Source: Mucidula mucida (taxonomy: Eukaryota > Basidiomycota > Agaricomycetes > Agaricales > Physalacriaceae). From it: 64,000 nucleotides of DNA. The position numbers and the translations under genes were made by a program. The first letter of the stretch is position 1, and every line of letters starts with the position of its first letter. The notes below the pieces were generated by a model that worked only from the letters and a program-made list of their open reading frames with translations, did not search any database and had not been told where the DNA came from. Location of the stretch: the NCBI GenBank assembly GCA_015501055.1, contig JADNYV010000005.1, positions 434,001 to 498,000 of the forward strand, written 5' to 3'. Of this stretch, positions 21,959-34,104 are shown piece after piece.

Positions 21959-23009
21959 TCAGTCAGTCTCTGATGCTGTGAGGATAGCTTTGACCTCTCC
22001 TTCTTCCTCTTGTTCAGCGCTTCGTCCTTCCCACACCCTCTTCCACCCACGTTCTAGTCTACCAGCCTCGGCCTCCACAACGGAAACAACACCACGTCGT
22101 CTTTCCCTAACGCTGGGCTCCCCCCAACTCTCTATTGCATCAAGATCGACAAGAAGCCTGTTCAGCATCTCGTTGTATGCGTGGATTGGCTTGTTTGTTG
22201 TCGTGTAAGCCAGTTTTGCCGGGGGTCGAGGCTTCGACTCCGACCCATCGATGGGTAGCGATATTATCTCGCCATTGCAATCAAAATCTATACGTGGCGA
22301 CCATTTGAATGCTTTCTTGAGCTCATTAAACTTCGCTTCTATGGCAGCGATCGCAGATAAGGAATCCTGGACGTGTTGTGTGTGGGAATCAATTTCAGTT
22401 GGAGGGGGTGAAGGGGATGATGAAGAAGAAGGCGCGACCTGTGGACTTGGGTGGGGTGATGCACTTGCACGTGAAGGAGACGGTGATTTTCGTGTGGGAA
22501 GCGCATTCCCATTCTGCCTCGACTGAGCATAGGCATACTCAGGATGCAGCTGTTCTGTGTGAGACGCGGGTGGCTGGAACACATGAGGTTCAGGCATGCG
22601 AGGGGCGGATGGAGTTTGGATGGGAATAGAATGATGAGGCTCTTGAGAACTTGTCCGCGATCTGTCCTGAGGATACGAGTTAGATTAGAGTCAGAAAACC
22701 AAGGCAAGAACTTACTCGTTCCCAGAGATTTGGATTTCTTCCAAAGCCGTAATCGTAAGCGTCGTAGTCGTCTGGCGGTTGACTGTAGCGGGCTTCAGCA
22801 TCGTACTCGTCTGGTAGATACTGTTGTGCTCGTCGCTGACGCTCCAAGTCGCGCTCACACTCGGCACGGCGAGCACCGTGAGACTGGTTAGGGGGCTGAT
22901 AAGGGTAGAATGGATTGCTTTGCGGTATCGGCTGCTGAGCGTGACCATATGGATAGTAACCGCTAGAGTTGTTGGGAGCGGATCTGTAGAAGGGATTTCT
23001 ACCGAACAT
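21959..23009 (-). CDS. BAG-domain co-chaperone
   Basis: BAG domains bind the Hsp70 ATPase domain as nucleotide-exchange factors. The N-terminus is Tyr/Gln/Pro-rich (NPFYPYQPPNQSHG) and Arg-rich (RRAECERDLERQRRAQQ). One intron (near 22667-22715) joins GRNPNLWER to DRSRTSSQEP. After a Ser/Pro-rich linker, the C-terminal half has AIEAKFNELKKAFKW, TTNKPIHAYNEMLNRLL and SVVEAEAGRLERGWKRVW, spaced like the BAG three-helix bundle. I infer a cytosolic Hsp70 partner. The family match is by pattern, not by alignment. Confidence 0.75.
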
Positions 23010-23476
23010 GGCGAGTCGTAGTCGATAAGATCGTCAAGATGCAAAATCAAGTTGTTATGTACGTTCTTTGCACGTCACCAGAGGATTCCCGAGGACTCGA
23101 ATGCTGGAAGGAACGAGAAGCCAAGCTTCTGGCCCAATTGGGTAATCACCTTCTGACGTCATGATCCTTTATAAGATTTCCAAGAACAACATTCCACCAG
23201 CACGTTCAAGTGAGGCCGCTGGAGCATCCGTTTGTGTCCAGAGAATTCGTTGTTGGTCAATCCACAGCCATCGCCGGATGATTTGGCCTCTGGCTAAATG
23301 AAGGGATGCCTCTGCCGTCTTCCCACCCCCTGGGCGGCGGAATCAATTGCACCTCGGCCTTGACAAGTGGGGTGTGACCTATTTCCATGGACACCTTATC
23401 TCGCTCGGTTCCATCGAAAGTACCTGCCTCTCTGTGTCTTCCCAGAACATTGAGACAAGGCTGAGACTCAGACGCC
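23010..23476. other. divergent promoter region
   Basis: About 470 bp separate the BAG gene (minus) from the membrane-protein gene (plus). I see no coding sequence supported by family motifs. A long minus-strand ORF that enters this region is rejected as a shadow. Confidence 0.45.
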
Positions 23477-24190
23477 ATGTACTCCCTGCTACCTCTCCTC
23501 CTACTTGCTGCCTTGGCTGCTGCCAGTCCTATGCTCCAGCTTCGCCAGGATGATGATGTTTCTGTTGTCGGATGGTCAACTATTGACCTGGACGATCCCG
23601 TCGCCACTGTCACTAGCACCTTCACGGAGTATACCGTCACGACCATCCACACTGCGCCGTATGAATCCGTGTATCCAGTCACCGTTATCGTATCTGGCTC
23701 CATTACAGAAGTTCGTGAAGCTACGATTACTCTGTACCCCACTAGCATTGTGGACTCCTCTTCTGCCGACGAGGACGCAGAAGCGGCGTCCTCTGGCAAG
23801 CGAGATGGCGCTATCGCTGGGGGCGTTGTCGGCGCTGTCGTTGTTGCAGCCATTGCCGTAATCTTGTATATGCGCTTCCGTAACAAACGCTCCCCGAAGC
23901 ATTGGCGAAACAGAGGTGACGCAGGCAGTTGGCAGAATTTAGACGGTAAAGGTGCAGGCAGACAGGTGTTTGTTGGACAAGCTCTGGACACTAAGAGGCC
24001 GCCGAGTCCAGTAATTGCGACTGTCCCGTCGCCTACCAGTGCTGCACCTCCGGTCTTCATCCGCGAGAAGCATAGGCGCACTTCCTCGAATCCATTTGAA
24101 GACCCCTCCATGGCGCAATATGGAGTCAGCGATAGTCCACAAACGCCACGTACCGCGACATACATTGAAATGGAGCCTACCGTGAAGTAG
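23477..24190 (+). CDS. single-pass membrane protein, Skg6/Axl2-like layout
   Basis: A single-exon gene of 237 codons. A signal peptide (MYSLLPLLLLAALAAASP) is followed by a short Ser/Thr/Val-rich outer domain with repeated VT motifs (TVTSTFTEYTVTT, YPVTVIVSGSITE). A glycine-rich transmembrane helix comes next (GAIAGGVVGAVVVAAIAVIL), then the stop-transfer RFRNKRSPKHWR and a ~90-residue cytosolic tail with SSNPFEDPS. This layout is common in fungal wall-sensing or polarity proteins. No catalytic motif is present and the function is unknown. Confidence 0.7.
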   Translation: MYSLLPLLLLAALAAASPMLQLRQDDDVSVVGWSTIDLDDPVATVTSTFTEYTVTTIHTAPYESVYPVTVIVSGSITEVREATITLYPTSIVDSSSADEDAEAASSGKRDGAIAGGVVGAVVVAAIAVILYMRFRNKRSPKHWRNRGDAGSWQNLDGKGAGRQVFVGQALDTKRPPSPVIATVPSPTSAAPPVFIREKHRRTSSNPFEDPSMAQYGVSDSPQTPRTATYIEMEPTVK

Positions 24191-24445
24191 AAACTAAGGA
24201 CGGGTGAGTTGAACGTCGTACTTGCATAAACTAGGACTGAATTTGGTCCTTGACAGAAGTGTTTGGTTATTGACGATATTATTTAACGACCTTGTTGTAC
24301 GGTGAAATGAAAAGAATGCCAGTGACTTTTCTATTCAATTTCTACTGGCCGTAATCGATCGATCATTAGTGGGGCATCAACGTCTTTTGCCCGGAGCGTT
24401 CACAATCCTATCTTCGCCTTATTGCTATCGCTTTGCTCGCTGTTT

Positions 24446-26394
24446 ATGTTTTTTCCCGTCTTCCATCTGGCTATCACGTCTGCGTTTCTACCTGTTTACC
24501 TAGCATCGCCACTCTCCAATTTCCGCGGTCACAAAGTCCGTATCGCGTCGCGTCGGTCGTTTGACACGGCGGATGACCCCACATCCCGCATTTTCGATGC
24601 CTTTTACGTCGTACGTCGCGTTATCCTGCGCTTTTCAACTTTTGATCGTCACTCAAGGAAAATGAACGCAACATCATCGCAACCAAATATGCTGAATCTC
24701 CCGACTTTCTTGCGGGTATTGGTCTGGCTCCTTTTGACCTTGAAACCTTTGAAGGCGCCGCTTCAACTACCAGAATCCTATTCCCTTATTCAGACGCAGA
24801 ATCGGCAGATGTACTGCCTGCCAACGGGATGATATCCAAGCCGTATCCGGTCACCCCTCTCAAGGACTGTGTGGCTGGTAATATGGACGTCCTCTACTAC
24901 GGGCCCATCGAAATAGGAACACCCGCCCAGACGTTAACGGTTGACATCGACACCGGTTCGGCAGATCTCTGGCTGCCCAGTAACTGTCCGAGTTGTGTCA
25001 ACGACCAGTTCGTACCGGAGGAAAGCTCCACATATAGCACTGACGGCAAGAAATTCTCCATTGCCTACGTGCGTACCCAGTTCTCCTCGCATATGCGTCT
25101 TTTTCACCCATTCCAAAGGGGTCTGGCAGCGTCAAAGGCATAATCGCTAAGGACACTGTTTCACTTGCTGGACTGAGTGTTTTCAATCAGACCTTTGGCG
25201 CTGTGAATCGAGCTTCGCCTGACTTCAACTACTTCCCAAACGATGGCATCATTGGTATGGCTTTCGGATCTATATCGAAATGTAAAGAAAACACTTTTTT
25301 TGAGAACTTGATGCTGCAGCATAAAGTAACGCGCAATATGTTTTCCGTCCATATGACCCGGAGGAGAGAGCAGGGCTCAGAGGTAACCATTATGTTCTCT
25401 TGGCCTTGAGTGTCTTTTCTTACTGCGCTCTGTCTTGAGCTCTGTCTCGGTTGTTTCGACGAAACTAAAGCCAAGGGCGCACCTACGTGGATTCCAATTC
25501 AATCACAGGTTTGGTTTTGCTATTCTTGGCTTGGAATCCTTTTGATTGTATTGAATACGCTTAGACTTACTGGACAGTGTATATGGATTCCTTCCTTGTA
25601 AACAACCGACGACTATCTATTGCGGCTCAGGATATTTACGCGGCACGCCCTTTTGTCTGCGTCATCGCCATTTCCACTAATACTCTACGCAGGCCATTGA
25701 TACAGGTACCTCTCTGATTTACCTTCCCGAACAACTGGCAAACGCTTTCTATGCAATGGTACAGCGACTAGCATGCAATCATCTCGCCATGCTCATGTTT
25801 CCCAGATTTCCGGGGCTCGCTCTGCGGAAGATGTTGGACAGGGTAATAGCTCGAGCATCCCCAGGTACTTTAATACCCAGTCTTACATCGCTTCAGGCAT
25901 ATACACGTTCCCTTGCGATGCAACACTGTCTCTGGCACTTTCTTTCAGTGGATTTGATTTCTCGATAGACATGCGGGACTTCAACTTGGGTATGTGGCGT
26001 TCACGTCGAGTACGCCAATTAGCATTCTGATACTATCCGACTTTGCGCAGGCCGGGTCTCGGAAGATTCTACGTAAGTATACCATCGGCGAAGCATTGTG
26101 GCGTAAGCTCAACGGCTACAGGAACTGTGTCGGTGGCATTATTTCAACAGGAAACAAGGGTCCCCCAAAGCTGGCTATCGTAGGTACGTCGCGAAATAGC
26201 TTGATGTTGTTACCGTCATGAACTCAATTGCACACAGGAGTCTTGCTTTTAAAGTCATGTAATCTAGTGTCGCGCCTTCTTTAACTTTGACGTTTAGCTT
26301 TTCATAGGGTACACGACTTACGATTATTCGAACGGGGGGCGAGTAGGCTTTACGGAGAGCATCAACAACATGCCAGGTCTTTGAACATGCTTTA
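24446..26394 (+). CDS. secreted pepsin-family (A1) aspartic protease
   Basis: After an N-terminal signal-like segment and a propeptide (ENERNIIATKYAESPDFLAG, then FEGAAS), the mature part starts near DVLYYGPIEIGTPAQ. Both catalytic aspartates are visible: DIDTGSADLWLPS and AIDTGTSLIYLP. The flap region reads AYGSGSVKG. Cysteines CPSC and the later C pairs fit A1 disulfides. The end SWYTTYDYSNGGRVGF is the family's final strand. About nine short introns are needed (near 24610-24659, 25071-25120, 25383-25438, 25508-25564 and others). The splice sites between 25640 and 25700 are uncertain and may leave a 38-nt intron. The enzyme is probably extracellular or vacuolar. Confidence 0.83.
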
Positions 26395-26599
26395 CTCTTC
26401 GTCCTTTGATGCGACACAACTATTGTAGCTAGAAACACACTTCTTTTCACACCTGTTCAGATATTCATCTTACGCACGCACACACTATTCTACTATACCC
26501 TTCCTAGTCTATTCCCCTTATTGTTACTCGTCGGATGATTGTTGTCAAATTCTGTGTAGGCTGTATTATGGCGCGAAGAACATACAAAGTACAAGTCCG

Positions 26600-27435
26600 T
26601 TACGTGTTTATGTGATCATATTCTTCTGAGATCTGGCGGACGAAATCGTTTACCGTATGGCCACCCTAGATCGCCATGAGATATATCGAGGGCGAAGAGA
26701 AGGTTAGTAGACTTGCCTCGCAGTCACGCCATGTGCTATCGCGGACACAAACGGCCTTTCCGTTGATAAATACCGTACAGCTGTTTCTGACCGCGGTTGA
26801 AGGCAGGTCAAGTTGAGCAAGATGAAGTAGGAGAGTAAAGGTGTACATACATTATACCCATCAACTCAGCTTGCCTTGCGCTCTCCTTGAGACGGGAGAT
26901 CCTTCCGCGGTCTTCCCTGAAGCATCTTTACCAGCACAATCTGCCACTGGTCCATCCCATTCGATGCCAGATGCATGCGCGCAACTGAAGGCAACGTCCG
27001 GATTTCCTATCTCCCATCGTCCGTGATAATTATTACATTGCACGAATTGCCAGAACTGAGTGAACGACGAGTATGCCGCGACACACAGCTGCTGTACGTT
27101 CCCAGCGCACTCCTCTGGACCGTGCTTGCATGTTACGCCAAAATCCACGTCGGATGTGTTCAGTCTAGAGAGGTGCATCAGTCAAATTTACGCATCCATG
27201 CTTAAAGACAGACTTGGCAAGGAATACTAGGGACAAGTCTACTTTATCCGCGACCTTGGCCAGGACAGAGTCAAAGACCGTCTCGCAGACTAGCGCGTCT
27301 GGGCATCGACTCATTACCCCAGTTGGACCGGAACTTTGCGATCAAGAGCATGGTTGGCGAGCGGGATTTGCTCACCGCCCGTGAGGACTGCGGCGGCAGT
27401 ACTCAAAATCAAAAGACTTGGAGGATTAGCTCGTT
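26600..27435 (-). CDS. GILT-family thiol reductase, 5' end incomplete
   Basis: Gamma-interferon-inducible-lysosomal-thiol-reductase fold. Family markers are VMSRCPDALVCETVFDSV, KVADKVDLSLVFLAK, KHGPEECAGNVQQLC, FWQFVQCNNYHG, CAHASGIEW, CAGKDASGKTAEG, SCTVFINGKAVCVRD and a final DFVRQISEEY. The active-site pair appears as CPDALVC, close to the CPDA.IC form of fungal members and different from the animal CxxC. The 3' intron (26666-26716) has a GCAAGT donor. The frame breaks at CCCC 27317-27320, where one more base gives VPVQLGVMSRCPDA. Sequence upstream (LLILSTAAAVLTGG) could be a signal anchor. I found no start ATG, so a first exon is missing. Confidence 0.75.
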
Positions 27436-27439
27436 CCTC

Positions 27440-28042
27440 ATCAGAGTTTATGACAAAGGAGGGTCTCTGCGCTCCTTGCAGACCACGATGTCTGAGCGTG
27501 CTTCAGCCTGCAGATGGCGCGATCGGAGACGATCGGCAGTAGGAGTTTCTGTTGGTATTGACCACTATCAACATAGAAACAACATTCGCTCAGCCTTCGT
27601 TTGCGTCGTCGTCGAATTTCAATCAGTGAGGCTGGGCGTTGCACATCCGCTGGTATTTCGGACCGATTGTGACAGATGTCAAGTCTAGTTCAAGAATGTC
27701 CGTCCAGTCGAAGCCACGTCTTTTCATACAGAGCTCCATTGCTCTAGGTTTCTCCGTCTGACATTCATAGCAGCCAGTTCCTCCTAGGTCGCTATAAGCG
27801 TTTCCCAGCCTTCCCGGAGACAAAAAGTTGTGATCGGCTCTGCCTGCCCTTGTCAGATACGTTTAGCTCAAGAGCAGCTTCCGACACCTCGCTCTTGCGT
27901 CCGGCTCGTCTTGCCGTAGGCGCACTAATCTCTCTTCTGGCCCGGAGAATTATCGGTCATCTGCAGTTCACATGTCCATCCCAGTCCAAATAAAAAGAGT
28001 CCCCAATGCGCTTTGGAGGGCAGATCCTTTCCCCAACCAGTC
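27440..28042. other. divergent region between GILT and GH5 genes
   Basis: About 600 bp. It probably contains the undetermined first exon or exons of the GILT gene (minus) and the promoter of the GH5 gene (plus). ORFs here have no recognisable motif. Confidence 0.4.
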
Positions 28043-29770
28043 ATGTCTCTTCTCAAGGTCTTTGGTACCAAGATAGTGATGAAGATGATAACGAAGTTAT
28101 CCTGCGAGGCGCGGGTCTTGGAGGATGGATGAAGTAGGTCGTTTCGTGTCATGACTTTTAAAATGTCTTTAACATCACCGTTCTCAGCATGGAGAACTTC
28201 ATCTCTGGTACTGATCAGTCGATTTCAATTCCGGCCTAATGATCTCACTGTGATAACAGGATATCCTGGCTGTGAATACCAGATCCGTGAAGCTCTGACG
28301 GAAACCATTGGTCAGGAAAAGGCTGATCTCTTCTTTGACAAAGTAAGCATTGAACGCTTCCATCGCGTCGTATCCTAAGAACAGACAGTTCCTCGAATAC
28401 TTTTTCACGGAACAAGATGCGGCTTTCTTCGTCAGCCTCGGACTCAACTGTATTCGCATTGCGTTCAACTACAGACACTTCGAAGGTACGCGTCTTGTAG
28501 TCTTTCGCCGGTTCAACACGCTGATCAAAAGTTGACAGATGACATGAATCCCCGCGTCTTGAAGGCTTCTGGATTCAAGCACCTTGACCGAGTCATCGAC
28601 CTATGCGCTCAACACAACATTTACACCATCCTGGATCTCCACGCCGTACCCGGAGGTCAGAACACTGATTGGCATTCCGATCATGGTACACACCTCGCGA
28701 ATTGTACGTTGTCTCAACCGCTGTACCTCGCTTGGCACTGATTTTGTGTCCAGTCTGGACTCACAAGGACTTTCAGGATCGCACCATCTGGCTGTGGGAG
28801 GAGCTTGCAGCTCACTACAAAGGCAACAAGTGGATCGCTGGGTATAACCCAGTCAACGAACCTACGGACCCCAAGCACACCCGCGTCGTCGCGTTTTACG
28901 ACCGCATTTACGACGCCATTCGCGCCATTGATCCCGACCATGCCATTTTCTTTGACGGAAACACCTTTGCATCGGATTTCAGTCACTTTGGCGATGCGCA
29001 CAAGAAATGGGAGAACACCGCGTACTCCATCCACGACTATTCGCTCTTTGGCTTCCCGGCGGCACCAGAGGCTTATGCTGGTAATATTCAGCAACTGAGG
29101 AGATTGCGCCGGAGCTACGAGAAGAAGCGGGAATGGATGGACCAACGGGGTCTTTGCGTTTGGAATGGCGAATGGGGACCCGTTTATGCTCGCAAGCAGT
29201 ACGACGGCGACAAGACCGATGAGATCAACGAAGTCCGGTACAAGGTCTTGAAGGATCAACTGGACATTTATAACCAGGTGCGTCTGATATCGTCGAGTTT
29301 CTTTTCCTGGAATTGATGTCGTTTTCAAGGACCGCCTGAGCTGGTCTATCTGGTTGTACAAGGATATCGGCTTCCAAGGCATGGTGTACATCGATCCCGA
29401 AACACCGTACATGAAGCTGTTTGGTTCCTTCCTCGCCAAGAAACACCGCGTAGCTATCGATGCGTGGGGAGCCGATGACTCTGCTGTCAAGGGCGTGTAC
29501 GAACCTCTGGTGGCACACGTCTTGGAAGAAGTCCCTACCAAGTATCAAAGCCTTTACCCGTTCCCAGTGTGGAAGGTTGGTGATCGCGTCAAACGGTTGG
29601 CACGAAGCATTCTTTTGGCCGAGTATCTTGTTCAGGAATGGGCGGACCATTTCATTGGGAAAGACGAAGCTGAGATTGACGACATTGCGAAGAGCTTCAG
29701 ATTCGATCACTGCCTCAAACGAGAAGGCCTGAATCATATTCTGACGGAGAACGCTAAAGCAGTTAAATAA
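28043..29770 (+). CDS. GH5 exo-beta-1,3-glucanase-like glycoside hydrolase
   Basis: Conserved blocks are [71 protein letters not shown] with the acid/base Glu, [11 protein letters not shown], and [11 protein letters not shown] with the nucleophile Glu. No signal peptide is evident, so the protein may be cytosolic or leave by an unconventional route. Introns lie near 28132-28187, 28208-28260, 28343-28390 and further on. The 20-nt exon 28188-28207 encodes the core of NMENFIS. From the ATG at 28043 ([12 protein letters not shown]) the frame breaks near 28078 and one added G restores [11 protein letters not shown]. An in-frame ATG at 28006 avoids the break but gives an unfamiliar N-terminus. Confidence 0.87.
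28188..28207 (+). other. 20-nt micro-exon of the GH5 gene
   Basis: Flanked by AG at 28186-28187 and GT at 28208-28209. It joins GGWMN to GYPGCEYQ through MENFIS, which is the expected family sequence, so the splice sites are well supported. Confidence 0.83.
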
Positions 29771-30007
29771 ACGACCAATGGTTATCTAAATCTTCCGATG
29801 TATGTACTTGTAATGTTACTCTTTTGACTCGTTCAACTGACTGGTGAATGTCAATCTTGAATGGGGGCCTCGCTCAACTGCTTGTTCTAGGCTCAGCGGT
29901 CGAATGTGCCCAACAGCGCCACAGGTTCGAAAATGAAAACGAAGCATAGATAACGGCATACGGCATACTGCAACATGGTATAAAGAATGGAGGATATCGC
30001 CATGTGA

Positions 30008-31367
30008 TCACGAGAGCGGCATACTGGGACGTGTGCTGCCCTGTGGTCGATATTTGACGACCCAAGGGTGTCGCATAACGTCTGCGAGAGGCAAACGTTT
30101 CTTGGGGTCGTGTTGGAGGAGCTACACCGCCTGTTAGACTATCGCTGTCGTCAAGAAGAAATCACATACCTGGAAAACAAGATCTTTCGAGTCTGCAGAC
30201 ATTCCGGGAGGGAACCGAAGGTCGACATGAGATATACGACGGTAAGTGTCTGATGGGGATTAACCTTAGTAGAGAGAACGTCAGCATGAGGTACCGCTTA
30301 CCGTGCACGCTCCCTTGAACCTCAAACGGCGGACTACCATTCAAAAACTCGTAGGTCAAAACGCCTAGCGCCCAATGATCGACTCGTTCAGTATGGTCTT
30401 TTCCCTCCACCATCTCTGGGGGAAGGTAATCCAAAGTTCCGCACATCGTTTTTCTCCGATTGCCTGGCGCATGAACACTCCAGCCGAAATCCGCAATCTT
30501 CAGTTCTCCATTCAAACCAAGAAGCAGGTTCTCCGGCTTTATGTCGCGATGTATGACATGCTTGGAGTGCAGGTACATCAACGCATCGGCCATTTGGTCG
30601 ATATAGCGTGCGCTCCGCTTCTCGCCAAAGCGTCCGAGTTTGCTCAGCTGACGATACAGCTCGCCTTTGCCGGCAAACTCGAGCATGAGAAAGATACGCT
30701 TCTCGTCATGGAAGTAACCATAAAGGCGAAGGACATTTGGATGGCGGAGGTTCTGCTGGATTTCAATCTCGCGTCGAGTCTGTTTCTCAACGCGGTTGTG
30801 GACGATTTCGGATTTGTAGAGGGTTTTGAGCGCGATTATATAGTGTGGCTCGACCTTGGTGCGGACCATGTATACACGGCCGAATTTTCCTTTGCCTAAT
30901 GGACGACCCATGTCAAAGGAATGGAGTGTCCATTCTCGAGTGGGATAAGTTCTGAGGGGAGACATGAGTCAAATGAGAGTTTTGGTCTTGGACACGTACC
31001 GAGCGCTACTAGAGTCAAGCGCCAACTCCTTCGCTGCTTCTCCAGAAATGACTTCGCCTCTCTTCTCATTCTCTATTTCAAGGCCTCCGTCATAGCTTCC
31101 TATGTCAATTTGTTGTGATTGTTGGGGTTTCTCAACACGAGTCGTGTTGGTCTGGTTGCGCAGGGCGTATGAGGGCGCCGGTTTCGGTTTAGATGTCGAG
31201 GTGCTTGGGTTGGGAGCGGAAAACTTGGTGAGGAGTTTGGCAACGTTAGTCTGACTTGGCTGCTTGGAATGTAGGGTGGGTTTCGCTGTCGTGGCCGTCG
31301 CCGTCGTCTTCTTGTTGGATATCTCGAGGGCGGCAATTTGACGAGTAACAGAAGCAACAGAAGCCAT
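30008..31367 (-). CDS. ipl1: Aurora kinase (Ipl1/Ark1), chromosomal passenger complex
   Basis: A mitotic Ser/Thr kinase that corrects kinetochore-microtubule attachments. A ~130-residue basic, Ser/Thr-rich N-terminus precedes [18 protein letters not shown] (P-loop), the IALK lysine, [12 protein letters not shown] (catalytic loop), [11 protein letters not shown] and the Aurora activation segment [17 protein letters not shown]. The C-lobe ends [18 protein letters not shown]. Three introns (near 30949-30999, 30250-30302 and 30121-30171) join in frame. The start is [14 protein letters not shown]. The last residues are SMPLS. There is one Aurora gene in this window, and fungi usually have one. Confidence 0.94.
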
Positions 31368-31653
31368 GTTGAGCTGCACTGTGGACGACGATCGGAAAGG
31401 GAGAGAATGGAAGTGGAGGAAGACAAGAAGGCCACACGAGGCCGCTGCTGGCCCAGGGTTCGGTTTATTCCAACTGCGTCACGTGATCGTTATCAGTTGT
31501 CGCCTCGTATTCCCAATGCTACAGCCTCAGGTCGGTGTATTTGGATCGGTATACATACATAATGCAAGGTGATATAAATACAACAAGAGATCCATCATGA
31601 AAGCGAGTATGCAGTAGAAAAAGGGTCCAGTCCTCCCAAAACCACATATACCT

Positions 31654-33998
31654 CTACACACGTCCTCGATACTCTGGAAGCTCGTATGTTGACTCGTGCC
31701 TCACAAAGTCCGAGTATCTCTTGCCCGGCGAATCCACATTGTCGTGCAGTTCGTTGACACGTTGATACTGCACCCTCTGCTTCTTCTTCTTCCACCAGAC
31801 GAGTCCACCTATTAGACATCCCACCAATGCGATCAAACCGAGCAGTCCTCCTAACAACTTGAACTTGTTCCTACTCAAAAAAGACAGTAGTCCCTGAGGG
31901 TCGGGATCCACGAAGACGAGCTTTCGGTTAGGAAGATCACTTCTGCTTGGGGGATTTGCTTCATCGTAGCAGTATTGCTTGAAACACTTGGTGCAGAAAT
32001 CAGATCGGTCAATCATGGGCGAGGCTTTGTAACGAGCGCGATCGATGGCGGCGCACTGTAGGCAAAAGCCATAGTCTGGATCGGCATCATTCGTACCCGG
32101 TACGAAACCAGATATCGTATTGGAGAACACCTGTTCGAAGAAAGTCGCATGTACTTCTGGGTGTAGGTCAGACGAAAGGTGGCTGGGCTGAAAGGAAGTT
32201 TTAGTTGAAGTAACGTCCTCAGGAGGAGCTTACTTTATTATTGGGTCGTCTCCATTGAACGGAGGCGCTTGTGGGAGGTATATTACCATAGGATATTCGG
32301 GAGGCTTTTGAGTGGGGTCACAGCCGAAGAATGTAGGACGCGCATTGACACCCGTGTTGACAAAGTCATCACATGACTGAGGGATGGGAGGAAATTGTTG
32401 ATGCGAAGCCAAAAGCTGATCTGACAGTCGTTGAGCCGTATTTAGCTGAGCCGTTCCGCTAAGACACAGAGAGTTAAGCTATGAAGACCACGAAAGATAA
32501 ACAACTCACTTTGGCCAGTTATTGGGATCGTCCGCGCTGGCCTCTAGGGTCACAATGACATCTACATTTCGCGCCTTGACAAAGTGGGGGCCGTAAGGGA
32601 CATTCTCCAAATTGGATGCGCCGTCAATGAGCTCGATCCAGTCTTTATCGGAATCCACAAAGGTAGTGTTCCTCAGGCCTTTAAAAGGGTTCGGCCAATT
32701 GGCAACATCATCTGCGCGGGTCCGCACTTCCTGCAACTGTCTGGAGAGCACATAAAGCAGTCCTTTTGAGTCATCGTCAGAGAATCCCGCGATGGTGTTA
32801 CGCCCAAAGTCAAGGATCTGATTGAACAGACTCGCACTGCTTCCCATGATGAAACCTGCTTGATCAAAACCATTGACGCAAGATGAACCGTTCTCGGGTC
32901 GCCCATTCATGAAATGTGTCCCAGCAAAGGTGAGATTAACACCAGCGGAAAGGTTTGGATCATATGATGCGAGTTCAAAAGGGGTGATCTGAAGGCGCTG
33001 TTAGTGATAGCAATGCGTAACGGAGTGAATGGCTGCTACTTCGTATACAACTGCGTCAAGGTCCAAAGTAGTAGTCAAGTTGGAGCCCACTGGGCGAGAA
33101 TCAGCAACAACGAGAGGGAAGGGCACTTGAAGATCTCGGAATGACGGTATGTTTGGAATGTCAGTCCACAGTTGGCCAGCACCGTGAGCGGAGTCGTTTG
33201 AGAAAAAGTTGCTGCGGCTTGTCTGGTTGAGAAAATGATAGGATATCATGCGAGCCCAAGGATCAGTGAGACTGGTGTCGCTGAAAGATGTCTAATCAGT
33301 ACAATTAAAACGCGTTGCGTAGAGACCTTACATGCCCGCCTTGGCCTTAGCCATGACGCTCCATAGCAAACTGCCGAAAAAGTATTGATTGTCCTCGGAG
33401 AAGATGTTGCTACCGTCAGGCGTTGCGAAAGGTAAATCAAGCAACCATCCATTTAGATTATTGCCATTTCCAAAGACGAGATCTGGTATGTTGGGCCAGT
33501 CATTGAACAAGAGTGAGCCAGTCACCCATGAACCACCTCAAACAAAGATGAGGGTTCTGAAGAACAATACAACACGGGCATACCAGATAGACCAGAGATG
33601 TAAGTTGTAACCTGTAAAAGGCCGCCTGTGTGGGCGTTGCGGGCTGTGTCGTTTCTGGCGTCTAAGGCATGTAAAGCAGCGGCGCCATATTGTGCAGCAC
33701 GTAAGCCTCCACCGGGTATAGCGACACCAATGGTGGGAAAGAGGCCTTTGAACGCGTCGAGGTCATAACCCAGGGAGGAGGCGTCGCCGAGCCAGTCAAG
33801 CCAAGCCTGAGAAATGACAGAAGCATTACGGGCGGTGATGTACTCCGTTTCTTTGGGATGCAAAGTCTGGTTGGCTGGGGTGAATTGACGGACGAAATGG
33901 GTATTTGTTATGTCCGGACACTGCTGGTTGGTGAAGGGAGCGTAGTCGGTGACCGACTGGGCCAGGACGGGAACAAGTAGGAACAGAATGGAGAACAT
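31654..33998 (-). CDS. phospholipase B / lysophospholipase with C-terminal transmembrane helix
   Basis: Signal peptide MFSILFLLVPVLAQS. The cPLA2-type catalytic domain shows AIPGGGLRAAQYG (conserved Arg), YISGLSGGSWVTG (Ser nucleophile in GLSGGSW) and ELIDGASNLENVPY (Asp). Many Asn-X-Ser/Thr sites and paired cysteines fit a secreted glycoprotein. It hydrolyses acyl chains of (lyso)phospholipids. The C-terminus is not a GPI signal. LLGGLLGLIALVGCLIGGLV is followed by WWKKKKQ and a ~40-residue tail, so it is predicted to be single-pass. Five introns near 33543-33590, 33282-33335, 32996-33040, 32464-32513 and 32190-32236 keep the frame. It diverges from ELL across 106 bp. Confidence 0.88.
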
Positions 33999-34104
33999 GA
34001 AGACAAGAGCGACATGATGGCCGCGCTTATTGTGCAGCGAAATGCGGTGCCAGACAATGGCCGATCAGATGAGGCTCAGGGTCCAATCTTGGCTCCCTCC
34101 CACC

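Noticed and set aside
23257..24165. 302-codon ORF on the minus strand
   Set aside because: It lies antisense to the single-exon membrane-protein gene, which has a clear signal peptide and transmembrane helix. The antisense product shows no family motif.
28006..28042. Upstream in-frame ATG for the GH5 gene, avoiding the frame break
   Set aside because: It gives an N-terminus (MRFGGQILSPT) unlike the family, whereas the ATG at 28043 gives the usual start plus one missing base. Kept as an alternative, not preferred.
28714..29541. 275-codon minus-strand ORF
   Set aside because: Antisense shadow of the GH5 catalytic region, which contains both active-site motifs on the plus strand.
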